Assembly: GCF_023227905.1 (NCBI RefSeq) | Contig: NZ_JALOCF010000001.1 | Location: forward strand, 62,001-126,000 | Direction of reading: 5' to 3' | DNA length: 64,000 nt | From: Methylobacter sp. | Lineage (GTDB): Bacteria; Pseudomonadota; Gammaproteobacteria; Methylococcales; Methylomonadaceae | Part shown: in pieces, positions 45,736 to 55,303 of the stretch | How the letters are laid out: every line of letters starts with the position of its first letter | Numbering within the stretch: position 1 is the first letter of the stretch | The notes under the pieces: generated by a model | Databases searched by the model: none | What the model saw: only the letters and a program-made list of their open reading frames with translations | What the model was told of the DNA's origin: nothing | Program-made: the position numbers and the translations under genes

Positions 45736-47676
45736 TTAAGGCTGGATAGGCAGCGAGAAATGCTGTTGTAAATCCGCGAGGCGCGGCTGATCCTCAAAAA
45801 CATTGTCCGGATAATAGCCAATGTGTCTGGCGCCCAATTTTTTCAGTAGCTTCAACTGTTCGACAAAAGTCGTCATCGGGACTTTCTGTTGGGCTTTCCA
45901 GTCGATCGATTGCAGTTCGAACACGGTCTTTTTAAGGCCATCCGGCTGTTTAGCCGCCGTTTTTACCAGCTGTGTGAGCCACTGCCTGGGGTTTTCAGCC
46001 TCTTCCATAAACGGCATGGCTTCGATAGCCACATAATCGTAATGCGCTAAAAAGGACTTAAAAGACTGCGCATACCATTCTTCGCTATAAGGCTTTAACA
46101 AAGGCAGCGCATAAAAATTACGCGCCGTCTTTATGCCGGGCCGATAAACGCGCACTCGGCTAGCCAGTTCATCGGTAAACTGGTTAATCAATTCGGTTTT
46201 ATGTTGCGCCCAAACCATGTGCATTTTGGGGGTTGCATGCAATTGCTCGAATTGATCAGGCAGGCCCCATGCCTGTTTTGCAAAGCTTAGCGCTAGCGGC
46301 GATACATCTTCATAATCCGATAAGATTCCGTCGTCATGAAACAAGATGCCGTCAAAATTGCAATGCTTGGCCAGGTCTTCGTAAATTTCAGCCACATACT
46401 GGCGCGCTTCAGGGTTGAACGGCGACAGCCGGGTATAAATATGACTGGCTTTTTGCGCCTTGCCGTCCCGCCATTCCTGAACATACCAGGATTCCGGCAC
46501 TTTGCCTTGATAGGCCATAATCGGCATCCAGGCATACACTTTCACTCTGGCTACGGTTTTTAACTGCCAGGCAACCCGGCTGAATAAATCCTGCTTTACC
46601 GGTAAATGACGGTTGGGGAAATATAACGCATCGGCATTGCCATCGCCGTCAGGATCGGCATAGGCCTGTAAGTAAACCGTGTTGATGTGCATGTCTTTGA
46701 TGCGCTGAACCGCGACATCCAGATTGTGCTCGGTCTGCTCGGGGTCTTCATCGTAAAGATAGTCCATGTCCAGATGCGCTACCCGTAACGGCCGGTCAGC
46801 GCGCAGCCCGGTAACAATTTCCGCAAATTGGTTGACGTCGGGATTATCGACCATAATCAAACGACGCAAGGCGCTGATATCCGCCACGGTATTAAAGCCG
46901 TCCATCAGCCCCATCGTCATCGGCATTCCGGCTTCACGCGAGGCCTGCACAGTGATTTGATTATATTCGCCATAGGGCCAAACCATCGCCCTGGGCCTGA
47001 CCCCGGCATGTTGAAAGATGAACTCGGCGCTTTTCAGCAGCGCTGCATTGATGCGCTCGCGGTACTGCTCATCGGTTTCGTAAACCAGCATCGGGTCGTC
47101 ATACAGCCGGGTAACGGCCGCAGCCTGTGAATTGGCTTGAGGGTTGGCATTCACGCCTTTATGCAAGTCGTAACTGTGCGAGGCGACCTCTACCAAGCCG
47201 GACTGCACCATTTCCCTGACCTGCTCCCAGCTGAGCAATGGCTTGCCCGGTTCTTCCGCAGTGACGTTACCGTCCATCCAGGTTCCCACCAAGGCAACCG
47301 TGGCCGGATAATGATATTTTTTTAATAGCGGAAAGACGCGGGTATAAAAACTTTGGTAGCCGTCATCGAAGGTCAACAATGCCGCTTTATCGGGCAACGC
47401 ATCCTTACCTGTAGCGGCATCGAGGATATTTTGTACGCTGACGATCTTGTAGCCTTTGTTTTTCAACCAGTCCAGATGTTCTTCAAGATGATCGACACTG
47501 ACATCCATGGAATTGAAAGGCGGCTTGGCACCTTCCGCGCCGACGATGTCATGATAATTGAGAACCAGAAAGTGGTGTTCTTGGGCAGATGCAGTGCCGA
47601 AAAAACCGATAAGAAAAAACAACAAAAATGCTTTATTTAAGCAATTGACTGCTGCAACAGGTGTAAAAATGACCAT
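45736..47676 (-). CDS. pgaB: PNAG deacetylase PgaB
   Basis: A 646-residue two-domain exported protein. The N-terminal polysaccharide deacetylase domain (VLNYHDIVG, LLTFDDGYQSFYTRVFPLL) removes some acetyl groups from PNAG. The C-terminal domain at about residues 300-620 (RVAHLDMDYLYDEDPEQ, FNPEARQYVAEIYEDLAKH, FDGILFHDDG) is the glycoside hydrolase-like module of PgaB. The frame extends 39 codons upstream, but the ATG at 47676 places MVIFTPVAAVNCLNKAFLLF just before the signal peptide end (GTASA) and is preferred. No pgaA porin gene precedes it. Confidence 0.9.
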   Translation of the reverse strand: MVIFTPVAAVNCLNKAFLLFFLIGFFGTASAQEHHFLVLNYHDIVGAEGAKPPFNSMDVSVDHLEEHLDWLKNKGYKIVSVQNILDAATGKDALPDKAALLTFDDGYQSFYTRVFPLLKKYHYPATVALVGTWMDGNVTAEEPGKPLLSWEQVREMVQSGLVEVASHSYDLHKGVNANPQANSQAAAVTRLYDDPMLVYETDEQYRERINAALLKSAEFIFQHAGVRPRAMVWPYGEYNQITVQASREAGMPMTMGLMDGFNTVADISALRRLIMVDNPDVNQFAEIVTGLRADRPLRVAHLDMDYLYDEDPEQTEHNLDVAVQRIKDMHINTVYLQAYADPDGDGNADALYFPNRHLPVKQDLFSRVAWQLKTVARVKVYAWMPIMAYQGKVPESWYVQEWRDGKAQKASHIYTRLSPFNPEARQYVAEIYEDLAKHCNFDGILFHDDGILSDYEDVSPLALSFAKQAWGLPDQFEQLHATPKMHMVWAQHKTELINQFTDELASRVRVYRPGIKTARNFYALPLLKPYSEEWYAQSFKSFLAHYDYVAIEAMPFMEEAENPRQWLTQLVKTAAKQPDGLKKTVFELQSIDWKAQQKVPMTTFVEQLKLLKKLGARHIGYYPDNVFEDQPRLADLQQHFSLPIQP

Positions 47677-47881
47677 GAAATCCGGATTAAAATAAAGAAA
47701 CTCGCTAACGGGCGACAATATTAACCGAAAAACGTGCAAAGCCGGATTGAAAAATCGGTTAAGCATGATTATGTAGCCGGATATCGACCACAAACCATGC
47801 TCAACAGTCTGTTACTGAACAAAAAACCTGTTATTACCCAGCTATGGGTAAACGGCGTTTTGTCCCGTTCATGCTGCTAAA

Positions 47882-48130
47882 TTAAAAATCAAGATCCTCC
47901 TCATCAAAATCACCTAGCTGTTCCTGCAGGCGTTTTTTCTCCCAGTACAGTTCAATTTTTCTGCGCGCAGCCATTTTTTTTGCTGCGCGCTCACTTTCGT
48001 TAGGAAGCGTTACATAGTCACTGCTCAAACCCAAATCGAAGCCTTCAACATCAAGATCAACATCATCTTTGCTTTTGTCGACACCGGCTTCAGGCGCGGA
48101 TTTATCTGGAACGGATTTAGATACTTTCAT
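47882..48130 (-). CDS. Small acidic protein, PA3496-like
   Basis: An 82-residue protein with no signal peptide. The first half is acidic and flexible (KDDVDLDVEGFDLG). The second half is a basic-acidic helix (AAKKMAARRKIELYWEKKRLQEQLGDF) resembling the PA3496 family, which has been called putative envelope-integrity proteins; the molecular role is unknown. It lies between pgaB and a divergent lipoprotein gene. Confidence 0.6.
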   Translation of the reverse strand: MKVSKSVPDKSAPEAGVDKSKDDVDLDVEGFDLGLSSDYVTLPNESERAAKKMAARRKIELYWEKKRLQEQLGDFDEEDLDF

Positions 48131-48419
48131 AGTCGTAATTTAATCTAGCCTTAAAAAATGCACTTTTTAATTACTTATGACAAGCTTGTAAAGCGAAATT
48201 TTATGCGGCCTTAATAAAATGCCATGATCTACGAAGGCTCCGATATTCATTTGTACAAAAGATCAATCAGTTGGAAGAGCCATAAAGACCAGCACTTTAT
48301 ATTTTATATATGACCGTAATTTTTTGGAATTCATTAAACATATTTTTTACCTCACGACTTTTTAACGATTACAATGCCCTAAAGACCACATAATCTCCCT
48401 TAACGACGCAGAGTAATTT

Positions 48420-49016
48420 ATGAAACCAAGCATACAAATTTTAATCGGTATGACATTTATTGCACTGGCCGCATGTTCAACTCAAGAGGTCAAACATGAC
48501 GAAAAAGCCGTGTCGACTCCTGATAAAACGCCCGCAATCACCGAAGATTCATCGCAAAGCTCAGGCCCAAACCCACCAATGACCCGAACTAGCGGCGACA
48601 AAACATTAAACCTGGTTAGAATCATGGATGGCGGAGCCTGTAAAAATGATTTTCAAGGCGCTAAAGGCGCATTTCTTGTCTATGCCGATTCAGCCGATAT
48701 AGAGCGGATTAAACGCGACAAAGGGACGCAAGTCTTCAGTGAATTCGAAAGCAAAATTCAAATCCTTGCAACACAGGCTTTGCAGGAAGCTATCAATGCC
48801 ACCAACCTCGCGGAAGATCCCTTTGCCTTGGGCGCAGATGAAGCACAAGAGAAACTGTCTAAACAGCTGTCCAAAAATTTTCGTAGCAGCATAGCTGACC
48901 CTGTTAAACTTTTCCAAAACGAAACAACGTTGACGATTGATATTGTTCCATTTGCTCCGTCATTAATCTTTTATCAGCAAGGCTGCGACGCCACGCACCA
49001 GGAACCGGAAAACTAG
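48420..49016 (+). CDS. Lipoprotein of unknown function
   Basis: A 198-residue exported lipoprotein: MKPSIQILIGMTFIALAAC with a clear lipobox (LAAC). A disordered Ser/Pro/Thr segment follows to about residue 60, then a folded domain with two cysteines (GGACKNDF, QQGCDATH) that could form a disulfide. I do not recognise the family. The pterin dehydratase gene follows 53 bases later. Confidence 0.72.
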   Translation: MKPSIQILIGMTFIALAACSTQEVKHDEKAVSTPDKTPAITEDSSQSSGPNPPMTRTSGDKTLNLVRIMDGGACKNDFQGAKGAFLVYADSADIERIKRDKGTQVFSEFESKIQILATQALQEAINATNLAEDPFALGADEAQEKLSKQLSKNFRSSIADPVKLFQNETTLTIDIVPFAPSLIFYQQGCDATHQEPEN

Positions 49017-49069
49017 CGTTGCAAGATTATCCGGGCTTTCATAATCAAACTAACAAGAGGTGAAGCATT

Positions 49070-49453
49070 ATGGGTTGGAGAGAACGCACACATGACGCTG
49101 TTTATTCCGATGCCGATACCGAGCAGCGTTTAAAAGAGGAATTGCCGCACTGGTACCTTGAAGGCGGCTGGATTCGGCGTAAATACAAAACCAGCGGCTG
49201 GAAAGCGACGTTGATGGTGGTTAATACGGTGGGGCACTTGGCTGAAGCGGCATTCCATCATCCGGATCTTACCGTTTCTTATGCCTTCGTGATCGTTAAG
49301 CTAATGAATCACGCAGCCAAAGGTATTACCAACAAAGATTTTGAGCTGGCCCGTAAAATCGAGGAAGTGGTGATGTGGCAGCCCGGCAAGGAAGGCGGCT
49401 CATTGGAAGGGACACCCGATGACCCGAGGTTTAAATACATCAAATATGATTAG
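49070..49453 (+). CDS. phhB: Pterin-4a-carbinolamine dehydratase-like protein
   Basis: A 127-residue protein carrying the full catalytic pattern of the PCD family: E-x3-H-H-P-x5-Y-x9-H-x8-D in EAAFHHPDLTVSYAFV and the following helix. Family enzymes dehydrate 4a-hydroxytetrahydropterin after aromatic hydroxylation. No phenylalanine hydroxylase is nearby; in methylotrophs such proteins have been discussed in pterin (tetrahydromethanopterin or molybdopterin) metabolism. The N- and C-terminal extensions make it longer than the usual 100-110 residues. An AGAGGTG site precedes the ATG. Confidence 0.82.
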   Translation: MGWRERTHDAVYSDADTEQRLKEELPHWYLEGGWIRRKYKTSGWKATLMVVNTVGHLAEAAFHHPDLTVSYAFVIVKLMNHAAKGITNKDFELARKIEEVVMWQPGKEGGSLEGTPDDPRFKYIKYD

Positions 49454-49623
49454 CTTGGATAATAGAACACGGATGACGCGAATAGGCGTTCTAGCCATGA
49501 AAGTGGGGATTGAAAATCAGGTGAAAGGCAAAAGGCCCAAGACGAAAAATCCACGCATCAACATCAACATCGCCGAGCTTTAGCCTTTAGCCTTATATTT
49601 TTCGTCTCTTTCGTAGAATAGCT

Positions 49624-50466
49624 CTACTCAATTATTTTCAGCTTCAGCAGGTGTACGCGCCGGCTATCCGCCCTGATCACTTCAAACTTCATAGTATCCA
49701 CGACCAGGCTCTCGCCTTTTTTGGGCATGTGTTCAAGCTGGCTGACAACAAAGCCGCCGATGGTGTCGTATTCATCCGTTGCCAGATGCGTGGAAAAATA
49801 TTCATCAAATTCATCTATCGGCGTCAACGCTTTAACCATGTATTCATTGGAACTGCGCTGAAAAATATAGCCTTCGTCTTCATGATCGTCGTGTTCGTCT
49901 TCAATCTCGCCAACAATCTGCTCTAACACATCTTCGATGGTGACCAAACCGGCCGACTGGCCGTACTCATCGACAACAATTGCCATGTGGTTGCCGTTGG
50001 TACGCAGCTCTTTAAGCAACACGTTTAAGCGCTTGCTTTCAGGTACAACGCATGAAGGCCGCATTATTTCATGAACTTTCAGCGTTTTATTGTCCAGGAT
50101 GCGGGCCAGCAAGTCCTTGGCTAACAGTACGCCGACCACCTTGCTCCGATCGCCGTCAATGACCGGATAGCGCGAGTGCCCGAATTCCGTAACCAGCGGC
50201 ATGATGGTTTCCAGTTCGGCGTCCTTGGGTACGACAACCATTTGAATGCGGGGAATCATAATATCCCTGACCCGCATTTGAGACACCTGCAAAACGCCTT
50301 CAATCATGGATAACGCGTCGGTATCCAGCAAGCGTTTTTCGCGTGCCTCTCTTAATATCTCAAGTAGATCCTCAAGGTCTTGCGGCTCCCCAGTCAGTAA
50401 ATGGCTGATTTTATCAACCCAGCTTTTCTGCGGGGAGTGCCTACTTGGGGGTTGTTCATCACTCAT
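49624..50466 (-). CDS. corC: CorC/YbeX-type CBS-domain protein
   Basis: A 280-residue cytosolic protein: a short N-terminal helix region, two CBS domains at about residues 65-190 (VRDIMIPRIQMVVVPKD, VHEIMRPSCVVPESKRL) and a C-terminal CorC/HlyC transporter-associated domain. The E. coli homologue is linked to Mg/Co efflux, and lies in the same miaB-ybeZYX order. The ATG overlaps the ybeY stop by 4 bases. The usual downstream lnt gene is not here. Confidence 0.92.
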   Translation of the reverse strand: MSDEQPPSRHSPQKSWVDKISHLLTGEPQDLEDLLEILREAREKRLLDTDALSMIEGVLQVSQMRVRDIMIPRIQMVVVPKDAELETIMPLVTEFGHSRYPVIDGDRSKVVGVLLAKDLLARILDNKTLKVHEIMRPSCVVPESKRLNVLLKELRTNGNHMAIVVDEYGQSAGLVTIEDVLEQIVGEIEDEHDDHEDEGYIFQRSSNEYMVKALTPIDEFDEYFSTHLATDEYDTIGGFVVSQLEHMPKKGESLVVDTMKFEVIRADSRRVHLLKLKIIE

Positions 50467-50924
50467 TTGTCTTTTACCTCTGTATAGGGATTGTCTATCA
50501 GCAATTTATTCAGAATTGCTATTTCTTTGTTTTCCATCAGCTCGGCCTCATCATCTTCGATGTGGTCATAACCTAACAAATGCAACACACCATGCACAAT
50601 GATATGCGCCCAATGGTGCGTTAACGTCTTTCCCTGTTCCAGCGCTTCTTTTTCCACTACCGGCGCGCATATAACCAGATCGCCCAGCAAATCCAGCTCA
50701 ATCCCTTCGGGCAAATCAACCGGAAAACTGAGAATATTGGTCGCGCCTGATTTGTGGCGATACTGCTCATTGAGCTCGGCGCTTTCCTGTTCATCGACAA
50801 TACGCACGACAATCTCGGTGTCCTGATCGTAATCAGCCAACGTGGTATCTACCCAGAGCTGGATTTGCTGCGGGTCAGGCTGGCCTGGCGATTCAAAAAC
50901 AGCCTGGATTTCTATTTGGTTCAC
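50463..50924 (-). CDS. ybeY: Endoribonuclease YbeY
   Basis: A 153-residue zinc protein needed for 16S rRNA 3'-end maturation and ribosome quality control. The metal motif HGVLHLLGYDH lies at about residues 115-125. The length is standard. It overlaps both neighbours (phoH stop, corC start) by 4 bases, indicating coupled translation. Confidence 0.95.
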   Translation of the reverse strand: MNQIEIQAVFESPGQPDPQQIQLWVDTTLADYDQDTEIVVRIVDEQESAELNEQYRHKSGATNILSFPVDLPEGIELDLLGDLVICAPVVEKEALEQGKTLTHHWAHIIVHGVLHLLGYDHIEDDEAELMENKEIAILNKLLIDNPYTEVKDK

Positions 50925-51895
50925 GGCTCGACCTTGTTTGCCTTCTCATAGGCTTCGTAGGCGTAAACAATACGCTGCACCAATGGATGTCTAACCACAT
51001 CACGGGCATTGAAAAAGGTAAAGCTGATGCCTTCGACATTTTTTAATACTTCAAGCACATGCCGCAAACCGGACATTTTTTCTGAAGGCAAGTCGATCTG
51101 GGTCACGTCGCCGGTTACCACAGCCGTCGATCCGAACCCCACACGGGTCAGGAACATTTTGATCTGCTCGATGGTGGTGTTTTGCGCTTCATCCAGGATA
51201 ATAAACGCATCATTCAGCGTTCTGCCGCGCATAAAAGCCAACGGCGCAACCTCGATAATGCCCTTATCAATCATCTTCTCAACCCGCTCAAAACCCAGCA
51301 TGTCGTACAACGCGTCATATAAGGGCCGCAAATAAGGATCGACTTTCTGCGCCATATCGCCCGGCAAAAAACCCAGTTTTTCTCCGGCTTCCACCGCTGG
51401 GCGCACCAGAATGATTTTTCTGACTTTCTCGCTTTGCAGCGCTTCAATGGCGCAAGCTACCGCCAAATAGGTTTTGCCGGTTCCGGCAGGTCCGACGCCG
51501 AAATTAATATCATGAGTCACAATTTTCCTCAGATATTCCTGCTGGTTTATTCCCCTTCCCCTGATCATGCCGCATTTGGTCTTGATGGCAACATTTTGCT
51601 GGGGCGATGTTACCGGGTCATCCAACAGCTCTTCAATGGAAGAATCCTGCATGGCCAAATGCACCAGTTCAGAGGTCAGGTGTTCTTTTTCGGTACTTTC
51701 AAATAATTTCTGCATGACTGCGCAGGCCGCCTTGACTGAACTATCCAAGCCGGTAACCTTGAACTGATTGCCACGATTGGCGATCTCGACCTGAAGACGC
51801 GACTCAATCTGCCGCAAATGCGCATTAAATTGGCCGCAAAAATTAGATAAGCGGTTACTATCGGCAGGTGCCAGACTAATTTCCTGTGAAATCAT
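50921..51895 (-). CDS. ybeZ: PhoH-family ATPase (YbeZ)
   Basis: A 324-residue PhoH-like ATPase. An N-terminal KH-like RNA-binding region is followed by the ATPase core with Walker A GPAGTGKTY near residue 140 and Walker B FIILDEAQNTT near 230. It works with YbeY in rRNA processing in E. coli. It starts 3 bases after the miaB stop. Confidence 0.94.
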   Translation of the reverse strand: MISQEISLAPADSNRLSNFCGQFNAHLRQIESRLQVEIANRGNQFKVTGLDSSVKAACAVMQKLFESTEKEHLTSELVHLAMQDSSIEELLDDPVTSPQQNVAIKTKCGMIRGRGINQQEYLRKIVTHDINFGVGPAGTGKTYLAVACAIEALQSEKVRKIILVRPAVEAGEKLGFLPGDMAQKVDPYLRPLYDALYDMLGFERVEKMIDKGIIEVAPLAFMRGRTLNDAFIILDEAQNTTIEQIKMFLTRVGFGSTAVVTGDVTQIDLPSEKMSGLRHVLEVLKNVEGISFTFFNARDVVRHPLVQRIVYAYEAYEKANKVEP

Positions 51896-51898
51896 AAA

Positions 51899-53254
51899 TC
51901 AACTGTTACCAACAATTTTATTAACGGAAGCATCGACCATCCGACCTCGCAAAGAATTGGGCAAAGCCTCGGCAATCAGCACATCGACAAATTGCCCGGC
52001 CAACCGGGGATGCCCGATAAAATTAACGACCCGATTATTCTCCGTTCTACCCTGCATTTGCAACGGATTCTTTTTAGACTGTCCCTCAACCAAGACCGTT
52101 TGTACGGTACCGATCATGCTCTGCGAAATAGCCGCCGTCATTTCGTTAATGCGATTTTGAAAACGTTCCAAGCGCTGTTTTTTAACTTCTGCCGGCACAT
52201 CGTCCGGCAAATCCGCCGCCGGTGTTCCAGGGCGCTGGCTATAAACGAAACTGAACGATAAATCGAAACCGACTTCTTCAATGAACGCCATGGTTTCTTC
52301 AAACTCGGCATCGGTTTCGCCGGGAAATCCGATAATAAAATCCGATGACAAATAAATATTGGGACGCACTGCGCGCAACTTGCGGATAATTTCAAGGTAG
52401 TCGGCACGCACATGGCCGCGCTTCATCATCTTTAAAATGTGATCGCTGCCGCTTTGCACCGGCAAATGCAGATGGTCAACCAGTTGCGGAATTTCGGCAA
52501 AGGCTTCAATCAGCTCGTCAGTAAATTCCATCGGGTGAGAGGTGGTAAAACGAATGCGATCGATGCCCTCCACCGCCGCCACATAATGCAGCAATAAGGC
52601 AAAATCGGCGATGTCGCCGTCGTCCATTATCCCGCGATAAGCGTTAACATTTTGACCTAACAGATTGATTTCCCGCACGCCTTGTTTAGCCAAAACGGTA
52701 ATTTCGGCAATCACGTCATCCAGCGGACGGCTGATTTCTTCACCTCGCGTATAAGGCACCACGCAGAACGTGCAGTATTTACTGCATCCTTCCATCACCG
52801 AAACAAACGCTTTCGGGCCTTCGGCTCTTGGCTCAGGCAGAGCATCGAATTTTTCTATTTCGGGAAAGGAAACGTCGATCACGGGCTTTTGCTGACTGCG
52901 CGCTTGATCCAGCAGTTGTGGCAAGCGGTGCAAGGTTTGCGGCCCAAACACGATATCGACAAACGGCGCCCGCTTTTGGATGGCTGCACCTTCCTGGCTG
53001 GCAACGCAACCGCCAACGCCAATAATCACGTCGGGACGCTTGTCTTTAATCTTGCGCCATTTACCCAAAGCCGAAAATACTTTTTCCTGCGCTTTTTCGC
53101 GTATCGAACAGGTATTCAGCAACAGGACATCGGCTTGCTTGGGGTCATCGATTAATTCAAATCCATGTGAGGCATTGAGCACATCCCGCATTTTATCGGA
53201 ATCGTACTCGTTCATTTGGCAACCATTGGTTTGAATATAAAGTTTTTGTGTCAT
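51899..53254 (-). CDS. miaB: tRNA-2-methylthio-N6-dimethylallyladenosine synthase
   Basis: A 451-residue radical SAM methylthiotransferase that modifies i6A37 in tRNAs reading UNN codons. The N-terminal domain holds Cys residues in TNGCQMN, LLNTCSIREKAQ and GVGGCVASQEG; the radical SAM cluster is CSKYCTFC; a TRAM domain ends the protein. First gene of miaB-ybeZ-ybeY-corC. Confidence 0.97.
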   Translation of the reverse strand: MTQKLYIQTNGCQMNEYDSDKMRDVLNASHGFELIDDPKQADVLLLNTCSIREKAQEKVFSALGKWRKIKDKRPDVIIGVGGCVASQEGAAIQKRAPFVDIVFGPQTLHRLPQLLDQARSQQKPVIDVSFPEIEKFDALPEPRAEGPKAFVSVMEGCSKYCTFCVVPYTRGEEISRPLDDVIAEITVLAKQGVREINLLGQNVNAYRGIMDDGDIADFALLLHYVAAVEGIDRIRFTTSHPMEFTDELIEAFAEIPQLVDHLHLPVQSGSDHILKMMKRGHVRADYLEIIRKLRAVRPNIYLSSDFIIGFPGETDAEFEETMAFIEEVGFDLSFSFVYSQRPGTPAADLPDDVPAEVKKQRLERFQNRINEMTAAISQSMIGTVQTVLVEGQSKKNPLQMQGRTENNRVVNFIGHPRLAGQFVDVLIAEALPNSLRGRMVDASVNKIVGNS

Positions 53255-53353
53255 ATTTTAAATAGTTAAATCATTTAAAAATCACTGAGGCCACACCCCC
53301 GTTTCTCGATTTTATTGGGACGGAACGGCGGTGCTAAGCCACCATACAGCAAC

Positions 53354-53384
53354 GAAAAAAGCCCTGGACAATCGACCAAGGCTT
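53354..53384 (-). terminator. Rho-independent terminator of the chemoreceptor operon
   Basis: On the minus strand AAGCCTTGG pairs with CCAGGGCTT (one G-U pair) around an 8-base loop, followed by six T residues. It is about 160 bases after the receptor gene stop and before miaB on the same strand. Confidence 0.7.
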
Positions 53385-53442
53385 AGTAAATTAATGGCTA
53401 TTATAACCCGAAGAGTGTTTAAACAAAAAGTGTAGGCGCGGA

Positions 53443-53515
53443 ACTGCGCTTGCAACTTGCTGCGCAGTGTACCGGAACCCCCTGTTTTCGACTGTGCGAC
53501 AGCAACGTTGTTCCG
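53443..53515 (-). other. Structured 3' region behind the chemoreceptor gene
   Basis: Between the receptor stop codon (53543) and its terminator lies a stretch with the stem ACTGCGC/GCGCAGT (53443-53468) and the outer pair CGGAAC/GTTCCG (53473-53515) enclosing CTGT/ACAG. It may be a structured 3' UTR, a small RNA or another repeat. No open frame of note is present. Confidence 0.35.
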
Positions 53516-53542
53516 ACTGCCCATCAACCGCTGGCAGCTTAC

Positions 53543-55303
53543 TTAAAACTCCTCCCATTCTTCGCTAACGGCTGGCTGTAACTGAGGTTTTGCCGGGGCC
53601 TGTCGTGGACTTTTGTTGATCGATGGCGTTACTTGACGAGTACTTGGAGAACTATATGCGCCAGTATCAACAGTAAAACGCCCGACTGTAACCGACAAAT
53701 TTTGCGCCTGATCTTCCAGTGATTCGGCCGCTGCGGCAGCCTGCTCGACCAACGCGGCATTTTGCTGAGTCACTTCATCCATTTGTCCAATAGCCTGGTT
53801 GACCTGCTCGATACCGGACGTTTGTTCAACAGTGGCGGTTCTGATCTCGGACATAATGATCGTAACGCCGCGAATCGCGCTGACAATTTCTTCCATGGTT
53901 TTCCCGGCCTGGGCAACCAGCTTGGTGCCGTCTTCAACCTTTTCTACCGAATCGCCAATCAGGTTTTTTATTTCTCCGGCGGCAGCGGCAGCGCGCTGGG
54001 CAAGATTACGCACTTCTCCAGCCACCACGGCAAAACCTCGCCCTTGTTCGCCGGCGCGAGCCGCTTCCACGGCGGCGTTAAGGGCCAGAATATTGGTTTG
54101 AAAGGCAATACTGTCAATCACCGAGATAATGTCCACGATCTTGCGCGAGGATTCATTAATACCCTCCATCGTTTCCACAACCTGATCAACGACTGTAACC
54201 CCTTTGCCCGCAATATCCGATGCACCGACCGCAAGCTGATTAGCCTGCTGGGCATTTTTAGCATTATGTTGCACGGTGGACGTCAATTCTTCCATACTGG
54301 CGGCAGTTTGCTCCAAACTCGCGGCCTGTTCTTCGGTGCGATGCGATAGGTCATTATTGCCCGCGGCGATTTCTTTGGCTGCGGTGTTGATGTTTATAGT
54401 GGAGTCCTTGATTTCCCCTACCAGTCCCCTGAGGTTTTCCACAGTACCGTTCATGCTGGAAATCACTGCGCCAAAGGTGCCGGGATAGTGCTTGTCAATC
54501 GTTTTGGTCAGATCACCTTCGGACAATGCGCCCGCAATCAGTGATATGTCATCCAGGCTACTCAGGGCGTCGAGTGAAAGGTTAATATCGTCTTTTAATT
54601 TGCGCAGATCCCCGTGTCCTTCAGCTTGAACACGCTGGCTGATGTCGCCTTGAGCAACGCTGCCCATAACCTTGCCGACATCCCCCAACATAGTTTGCAT
54701 GGTCTGCATGGCTTGCATGGCCTTGCCTACCGCAAGCCTGTATTCGCCCTCGACATTAACCTCAACTTTTTCGTTAAACCGGCCTTCAGCCATTGCGTTC
54801 ATCAGCTTGGTAATGGCGGTTGTAGTGAGGGCCAGCGTTTTTGCGACCGCATTAAGCTGTTTCAGAGCCGTCGCGAAGCCGCCATGCAATCCTTGCGGAT
54901 AGCTCTTTCGAGTAAAATCGCCATAGATAACATAGGCCATCGAATAGTGCATATCGATCTGCGCAGTTTCCACTTGGTCCATCAAATCATTCAGCGACCA
55001 GGCAAGCTGTTGAAGCTGCCGCTCTTTGCCACCAATATGGGTAAGCCGCACGTCTACCGACCCCTTCCTCCATTCCTGGCTTACACTAAGCAATTTTTCC
55101 AGCAGTTGTTGGTCGGCTGATTTTGATTTGCGCCACCAAGCGATGGATAAACCTGCCCCAGCCGTTAGCAAAGAGGGCGCAATAAATCCATCATTAACCC
55201 CGCTCAGAAAAGGCATCCACCCGAAAATCAGCGACCCCAGCCATGCAATAGCAATAGCCGCTAATGCGAATTTCTCATTATTCTTAAAGCGACTGTAATA
55301 CAT
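53543..55303 (-). CDS. Methyl-accepting chemotaxis transducer
   Basis: A 586-residue chemoreceptor. Two N-terminal hydrophobic helices lie at about residues 12-32 and 38-56 with almost no periplasmic loop, so sensing must be intracellular. HAMP-like segments follow (about 155-290), then the signalling domain with the conserved tip IDSIAFQTNILALNAAVEAA. The C-terminal EEWEEF looks like the pentapeptide that tethers CheR and CheB. The N-terminus overlaps by 20 bases the gene for a PAS protein, which resembles the sensor half of an Aer receptor. Confidence 0.9.
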   Translation of the reverse strand: MYYSRFKNNEKFALAAIAIAWLGSLIFGWMPFLSGVNDGFIAPSLLTAGAGLSIAWWRKSKSADQQLLEKLLSVSQEWRKGSVDVRLTHIGGKERQLQQLAWSLNDLMDQVETAQIDMHYSMAYVIYGDFTRKSYPQGLHGGFATALKQLNAVAKTLALTTTAITKLMNAMAEGRFNEKVEVNVEGEYRLAVGKAMQAMQTMQTMLGDVGKVMGSVAQGDISQRVQAEGHGDLRKLKDDINLSLDALSSLDDISLIAGALSEGDLTKTIDKHYPGTFGAVISSMNGTVENLRGLVGEIKDSTININTAAKEIAAGNNDLSHRTEEQAASLEQTAASMEELTSTVQHNAKNAQQANQLAVGASDIAGKGVTVVDQVVETMEGINESSRKIVDIISVIDSIAFQTNILALNAAVEAARAGEQGRGFAVVAGEVRNLAQRAAAAAGEIKNLIGDSVEKVEDGTKLVAQAGKTMEEIVSAIRGVTIIMSEIRTATVEQTSGIEQVNQAIGQMDEVTQQNAALVEQAAAAAESLEDQAQNLSVTVGRFTVDTGAYSSPSTRQVTPSINKSPRQAPAKPQLQPAVSEEWEEF

